A stretch of 43,773 nt of DNA, from positions 1-43,773 of the forward strand of contig JAMNXQ010000013.1 of assembly GCA_023653075.1 (NCBI GenBank), in the 5' to 3' direction. The notes below the pieces were generated by a model. The model ran no database searches and was not told where the DNA came from. It was given only the letters and a program-made list of their open reading frames with translations. This DNA comes from Algoriphagus sp. (GTDB lineage Bacteria > Bacteroidota > Bacteroidia > Cytophagales > Cyclobacteriaceae). The translations under genes and the position numbers were made by a program. Below are positions 40,215-43,773 of this stretch, piece after piece. Each line of letters starts with the position of its first letter. Position 1 is the stretch's first letter.

Positions 40215-41462
40215 ATGCTCTTTTTAAAGCTTTCTTGGGAGAGTTTTAGGTTTGCCATTTCGGCCTTAAAATCCAACCTCACGCGCACCATTCTTTCCCT
40301 TTTGGGGGTGACCATAGGCATTTTCGCCATCATTGCCGTATTCACCTTGGTGGATTCATTGGAACAGAAAATCAAGTCTTCCTTTGCCTTTTTGGGCACC
40401 AACGTGATGCGTGTTGACCGATTTCCTTTTGCCAACGGGCCGCAGGATTACCCCTGGTGGAAATATTTTCAACGACCCCCAGGCACTTATGCTGAATACA
40501 AGTTTTTAGAGGAGCGCCTATCCAATGCAGATGGAGTGACCATTTCAGCCTCTTCTTCCGCAACGGTTCAAGCGGGGAGCAACTCTTACGAGGGGACTTC
40601 CCTTTCAGGAGTTGCCTACACCTACCAGGATGTATTTGAAGTTGCCTTGGAAGAAGGTCGCTATTTTTCAGAAGCAGAAATCAACGCTTCACGCAACTTG
40701 ATCATTGTAGGTAAAAAAATCGCCACTACCTTATTTCCAAACCAGACAGCCTTGGGTAAGGAAGTAAAAATCAAGGGAATGAAATTTACCATTATCGGGA
40801 TTTTTGAAGAAGAAGGAGAAGGGTTTTTGGAACTACCTTCCAAAGACGAAGCCTGCTTGGTGCCCTTCGGTGCATTTAGTAAAATGTACTACACCGGGCG
40901 AGATGGGCTCGAACCCACCATCGCTGCCAAAGGCAGGGATACGGATGTGGGGCTTGTAGCTTTGGAAAACGAAATGGCTGGCTTACTTCGTGCCAAAAGA
41001 GGATTGAAGCCTACCCAGGAGAATAACTTTGCGCTCAACAAAACCGAGTTTATCCAAAACGCAATTGGGTCTATCTTCGATGTGATCTCTGTGGCAGGTT
41101 GGGTAATTGGAGGCTTTTCCATTTTGGTGGGGGGCTTTGGAATTGCCAACATCATGTTTGTGTCGGTGCGGGAGCGAACCAACATCATCGGGATTCAAAA
41201 ATCCTTGGGCGCCAGAAACTACTTTATCCTATTCCAATTTCTCTTTGAGGCAGTTTGCTTGAGTTTGATTGGTGGCGGTTCCGGCATCCTGCTGGTCTAC
41301 CTCTTGAGCTTCGTTCCTTTGGGGACCCTAGATTTGATTCTCTCCTTCAATAATATCATCCTAGGCTTGGGTGTGTCCTCTGCCATCGGAGTGGTTGCCG
41401 GCATCGTGCCCGCCACCCTTGCAGCGCGGATGGATCCGGTGGAAGCGATTCGGACGAATTAA
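40215..41462 (+). CDS. MacB/FtsX-type ABC transporter permease
   Basis: The 415-residue protein has the MacB permease layout. A first membrane segment (about residues 23-45, TRTILSLLGVTIGIFAIIAVF) is followed by a large periplasmic MacB_PCD domain, then three C-terminal segments with the FtsX motif (IANIMFVSVRERTNIIGIQKSLGA). The end is MDPVEAIRTN, the usual family terminus. Such permeases pair with a separate ATPase for export or mechanotransmission; no ATPase gene is adjacent. It is divergent from queA and convergent with recA. Confidence 0.9.
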   Translation: MLFLKLSWESFRFAISALKSNLTRTILSLLGVTIGIFAIIAVFTLVDSLEQKIKSSFAFLGTNVMRVDRFPFANGPQDYPWWKYFQRPPGTYAEYKFLEERLSNADGVTISASSSATVQAGSNSYEGTSLSGVAYTYQDVFEVALEEGRYFSEAEINASRNLIIVGKKIATTLFPNQTALGKEVKIKGMKFTIIGIFEEEGEGFLELPSKDEACLVPFGAFSKMYYTGRDGLEPTIAAKGRDTDVGLVALENEMAGLLRAKRGLKPTQENNFALNKTEFIQNAIGSIFDVISVAGWVIGGFSILVGGFGIANIMFVSVRERTNIIGIQKSLGARNYFILFQFLFEAVCLSLIGGGSGILLVYLLSFVPLGTLDLILSFNNIILGLGVSSAIGVVAGIVPATLAARMDPVEAIRTN

Positions 41463-41466
41463 AAGA

Positions 41467-41506
41467 CAACAAAAAAGGTCCCGAATGTGCGGGACCTTTT
41501 TTGTTG
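41467..41506. terminator. Bidirectional terminator between permease gene and recA
   Basis: A perfect 17-bp stem (41467-41483 with 41490-41506, loop 6 nt) has A and T runs on either side of a GGTCCCG / CGGGACC core, so it can stop both convergent transcripts. Confidence 0.92.
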
Positions 41507-41526
41507 AATTACATTTATTTTTGTGA

Positions 41527-42558
41527 TCAATCTTCCAAAGAGATCGTCGGTTCAGTTGGCAACAGGCCCGAAGCACCTTTGATTTTTCCTTCCAGCTCAT
41601 CGAGTAATTCTGGATTATCCAAAAGCAAACTTTTCACCGCATCACGGCCTTGACCTAGTTTTTCCCCATTGTAGGAGAACCAAGATCCTGCCTTTTTGAT
41701 GATTTCCAGTTCGACTCCTAGGTCAATCACCTCACCTACCTTAGAGATTCCCTGGCCATACATGATGTCAAATTCCACTACTTTAAATGGAGGTGCTACC
41801 TTGTTTTTTACCACCTTCACACGGGTTCTATTGCCCAATACATTATCTGCGCCTTCCTTGATCTGCCCTACGCGTCGAATGTCCAAGCGTACGGAAGCAT
41901 AGAACTTCAAGGCATTTCCACCTGTAGTGGTCTCTGGGCTACCAAACATCACCCCGATCTTGTCTCTAAGCTGGTTGATGAAAATACAAGCACAGCCTGT
42001 TTTGTGAATCGCTCCTGTGAGTTTACGAAGTGCCTGAGACATCAAGCGAGCTTGAAGGCCCATCTTGCTTTCGCCCATCTCCCCTTCCAATTCCCCTTTG
42101 GGAACCAAGGCTGCTACTGAGTCAATCACGATGATGTCAATTGCTCCAGAGCGAATCAAGTGCTCTGCAATTTCCAAAGCCTGCTCCCCATTGTCTGGTT
42201 GGGAGATAAGCAGGTTTTCGGTATCGATACCCAACTTCTCTGCATAGTTTTTGTCAAATGCATGTTCCGCATCGATAAAGGCGGCAAGCCCTCCTGCCTT
42301 TTGCGCTTCGGCTATGCAATGCATGGTCAAGGTAGTCTTACCCGAAGATTCAGGACCATAGATTTCAATCACTCGACCTCTAGGAATACCGCCAATGCCC
42401 AGGGCCATGTCCAAGCCTAAGGATCCGGTAGAAATGGCGGGGATATCCAATACTTTATTGTCGCTAAGCTTCATGACAGCACCCTTGCCGTAGGTTTTTT
42501 CGAGCTTGTCGATCGTGAGCTGTAATGCTTTGAGTTTTTCTGCGTTGTTCGTACTCAT
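41527..42558 (-). CDS. recA: Recombinase RecA
   Basis: The 343-residue protein is RecA, the strand-exchange and SOS co-protease ATPase. Walker A is [10 protein letters not shown], Walker [20 protein letters not shown], and loop 2 [20 protein letters not shown]; it starts [19 protein letters not shown] and has the usual C-terminal domain. Length is normal and no intein is present. I could not identify an SOS operator or a good promoter in the gap upstream. Confidence 0.98.
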   Translation of the reverse strand: MSTNNAEKLKALQLTIDKLEKTYGKGAVMKLSDNKVLDIPAISTGSLGLDMALGIGGIPRGRVIEIYGPESSGKTTLTMHCIAEAQKAGGLAAFIDAEHAFDKNYAEKLGIDTENLLISQPDNGEQALEIAEHLIRSGAIDIIVIDSVAALVPKGELEGEMGESKMGLQARLMSQALRKLTGAIHKTGCACIFINQLRDKIGVMFGSPETTTGGNALKFYASVRLDIRRVGQIKEGADNVLGNRTRVKVVKNKVAPPFKVVEFDIMYGQGISKVGEVIDLGVELEIIKKAGSWFSYNGEKLGQGRDAVKSLLLDNPELLDELEGKIKGASGLLPTEPTISLED

Positions 42559-42738
42559 GAGTGAGGTAGTTTTGTATAGGTTAAAACGTTCAAGTTACCA
42601 ATTGTCTGCACAATTAACAAGGTGATGCCTGCGCTTGTTTTCGCTGTGCAAATTTGTACTTTTATGCTTTACCACAGCAGATTTTGGAATAATTATCCGA
42701 TAACTTTCTGATTTTTGTCACAAATTGTCACATATCAA

Positions 42739-43524
42739 ATGAAGCGCTATTTTCGGATCCTGCTGTTCGTTTGTTTTCCGCTTGCAGCATCTTGGGCGCA
42801 GTCTACAGCCAAGGACGTACCCTTCACCTTTGGGGAGGATCTACACTTTGAAGTGACTTATGGATGGGTGGATCTAGCAGAAGGACGACTGCATGTCAGC
42901 AGGAAGGCAATTCTTGAAAACTCGCAATCCTATTATAAAATTGATGCTTTTGGAAAAACCAAAGGTGCAGTCACTATTTTTAGTAAGGTCAATGACAATT
43001 GGGGTACTCACCTAAATACCCAAAGCTTGCTGCCAGGCCTTTCCTACCGCTACATCGAAGAAGGACGGTATCGACGAAACGAGAAGGTCTATTTTGACCA
43101 AGTCAACAAGAAGGCTACCCTTGAGCTCTACGACCGAGAAAACAAAAAAGTAAAAGAAACCAAGGTGTACTCCCTGCCGGGAACGGTACAAGATTTGGTC
43201 AGCGGATTTTATTTTTTACGCACCCTAGACCTGTCCACCCTGAAGAAAGGACAAGAGGTTTTAATCCGAGGTTTTTTTGATAAAGAAATATATAACCTAA
43301 AATTAATATTTGGTGGGACCGAAATGCTTGAAACGAAATTAGGAAGGAAAGAAACCTACCTCTTTTCCCCCCGAATTCCTAAAAATAGCCTGTTTCGCGG
43401 GGAGTACCCCGTGAAAGTCTGGATTACGAAAGATGTCCACAAAATCCCTGTTAAAATCAAAGCCGATTTGTTTATTGGTTCATTGAACATCGACATTACG
43501 ACTGCCAAAGGGTTGAAAAATTAG
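42739..43524 (+). CDS. DUF3108 secreted protein
   Basis: The protein is a DUF3108 family member of about 261 residues. I use the ATG at 42739, which gives a clean signal peptide (MKRYFRILLFVCFPLAASWAQ) and not the TTG 24 bp upstream. The mature part has the family opening FGEDLHFEVTYGWVDLAEGRL, then SLLPGLSYRYIEEGRYRRNEKVYFD and a C-terminal PVKVWITKDVHKIPVKIKADLFIG. It is predicted to be beta-rich and periplasmic or surface-linked; its biochemical role is unknown. It is divergent from recA and 154 bp upstream of a response regulator gene. Confidence 0.9.
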   Translation: MKRYFRILLFVCFPLAASWAQSTAKDVPFTFGEDLHFEVTYGWVDLAEGRLHVSRKAILENSQSYYKIDAFGKTKGAVTIFSKVNDNWGTHLNTQSLLPGLSYRYIEEGRYRRNEKVYFDQVNKKATLELYDRENKKVKETKVYSLPGTVQDLVSGFYFLRTLDLSTLKKGQEVLIRGFFDKEIYNLKLIFGGTEMLETKLGRKETYLFSPRIPKNSLFRGEYPVKVWITKDVHKIPVKIKADLFIGSLNIDITTAKGLKN

Positions 43525-43678
43525 CAAGGCAATGGGTTTAACACTAACTTAACAACGCGTAACAAAAAGACCTGTATTTTAGCATTAACTCGATTCTTTC
43601 AAGATTAGGTTAATGCAACTATTGGTTTGAAGCGGTAGATATTCATTAATTTTCAGACAACAATTTGGAATTCTTCCC

Positions 43679-43773
43679 ATGGCAGACAAACAAAAAATCA
43701 AGGTATTGGTCGTAGATGACGAGCCGAATATTGTCGAAATCTTAAAATACAACCTGCAAAAAGAAGGCTATGA
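43679..43773 (+). CDS. OmpR-family response regulator, partial
   Basis: Only the first 31 codons lie in the window; the right edge cuts the gene. The peptide MADKQKIKVLVVDDEPNIVE has the acidic pocket (VDDEP) and continues ILKYNLQKEGY, which is the opening of a receiver domain of the PhoB/OmpR type. The phosphoacceptor Asp and output domain are outside. It may form a unit with a kinase beyond the edge. Confidence 0.85.
   Translation, partial: MADKQKIKVLVVDDEPNIVEILKYNLQKEGY

Noticed and set aside
42715..42738. Upstream TTG start for the DUF3108 gene
   Set aside because: It would put eight residues ahead of a complete signal peptide; the ATG at 42739 gives a normal one.
42559..42738. SOS operator upstream of recA
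   Set aside because: The gap contains AT-rich inverted words such as CAAATTTG but no motif I can tie to a known LexA site.

Overview
The window looks like chromosome of a Bacteroidota bacterium, most likely of the order Cytophagales (Cyclobacteriaceae, Algoriphagus-like). The evidence is Bacteroidota-type promoters (TTG, 19-21 nt, TAnnTTTG), weak or absent Shine-Dalgarno sequences, DUF1080 and DUF187 proteins, LytS/LytTR-type signalling and the order pheT - coiled coil - zapA - rny. Species-level assignment is inference. I see no rRNA, tRNA, CRISPR array, transposase, prophage or integrase. Most genes are intact and housekeeping in type; one response regulator is cut by the right edge.

Layout. 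1-426 holds no gene, only a promoter candidate facing left and a strong terminator. 427-4692 (minus) has two overlapping DUF1080 proteins, an M42 aminopeptidase and a carboxyltransferase (PccB type). 4873-12869 (plus) has a Ppx/GppA phosphatase, a malate/lactate dehydrogenase-like enzyme and a peptidoglycan-salvage locus: lipoprotein amidase, DigH-like glycan hydrolase, GNAT acetyltransferase, AmpG-like importer and NagZ-type hexosaminidase. 12954-18121 (minus) has a PH-domain protein, galactose mutarotase, secreted amidohydrolase and a gluconokinase / 6-phosphogluconate dehydrogenase fusion. 18326-19960 (plus) is an ABC-F ATPase. 20030-26140 (minus) has rny, zapA, a small coiled-coil gene, pheT, a DUF1684 lipoprotein-like gene and radC; rpsT follows.

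27000-30665 has a zinc phospholipase C-like secreted protein, an aminotransferase and a solitary AAA/DUF4143 ATPase whose promoter lies in a 48-bp near-perfect palindrome. 30672-33535 (minus) has an outer-membrane-type protein, a small lipoprotein and ettA. 33667-35212 (plus) has DUF349 and DUF2795 genes. 35270-37912 (minus) is a LiaF-like / LytS-like kinase / LytTR regulator operon. Then come ispD, queA, a MacB/FtsX-type permease, recA, a DUF3108 protein and the start of an OmpR-family regulator.

How genes work together. The clearest functional unit is 7159-12869: the amidase strips peptides from murein, the DigH-like enzyme cuts denuded strands, the permease imports the products and NagZ splits them in the cytoplasm; the embedded GNAT has no settled role. 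Intergenic regions carry several small repeat families: a GATTATCCGC hairpin, arrays of a 7-bp GWCSACR unit, CGACATTC-rich palindromes, CCTTCGAGGTC hairpins and a recurring GTCCCGC terminator stem. I found no convincing new multi-gene defence or mobile system. The best leads are the palindrome-controlled DUF4143 ATPase, the GNAT in the murein salvage operon, the pheT leader terminator and the composite hairpin-heptamer repeats.
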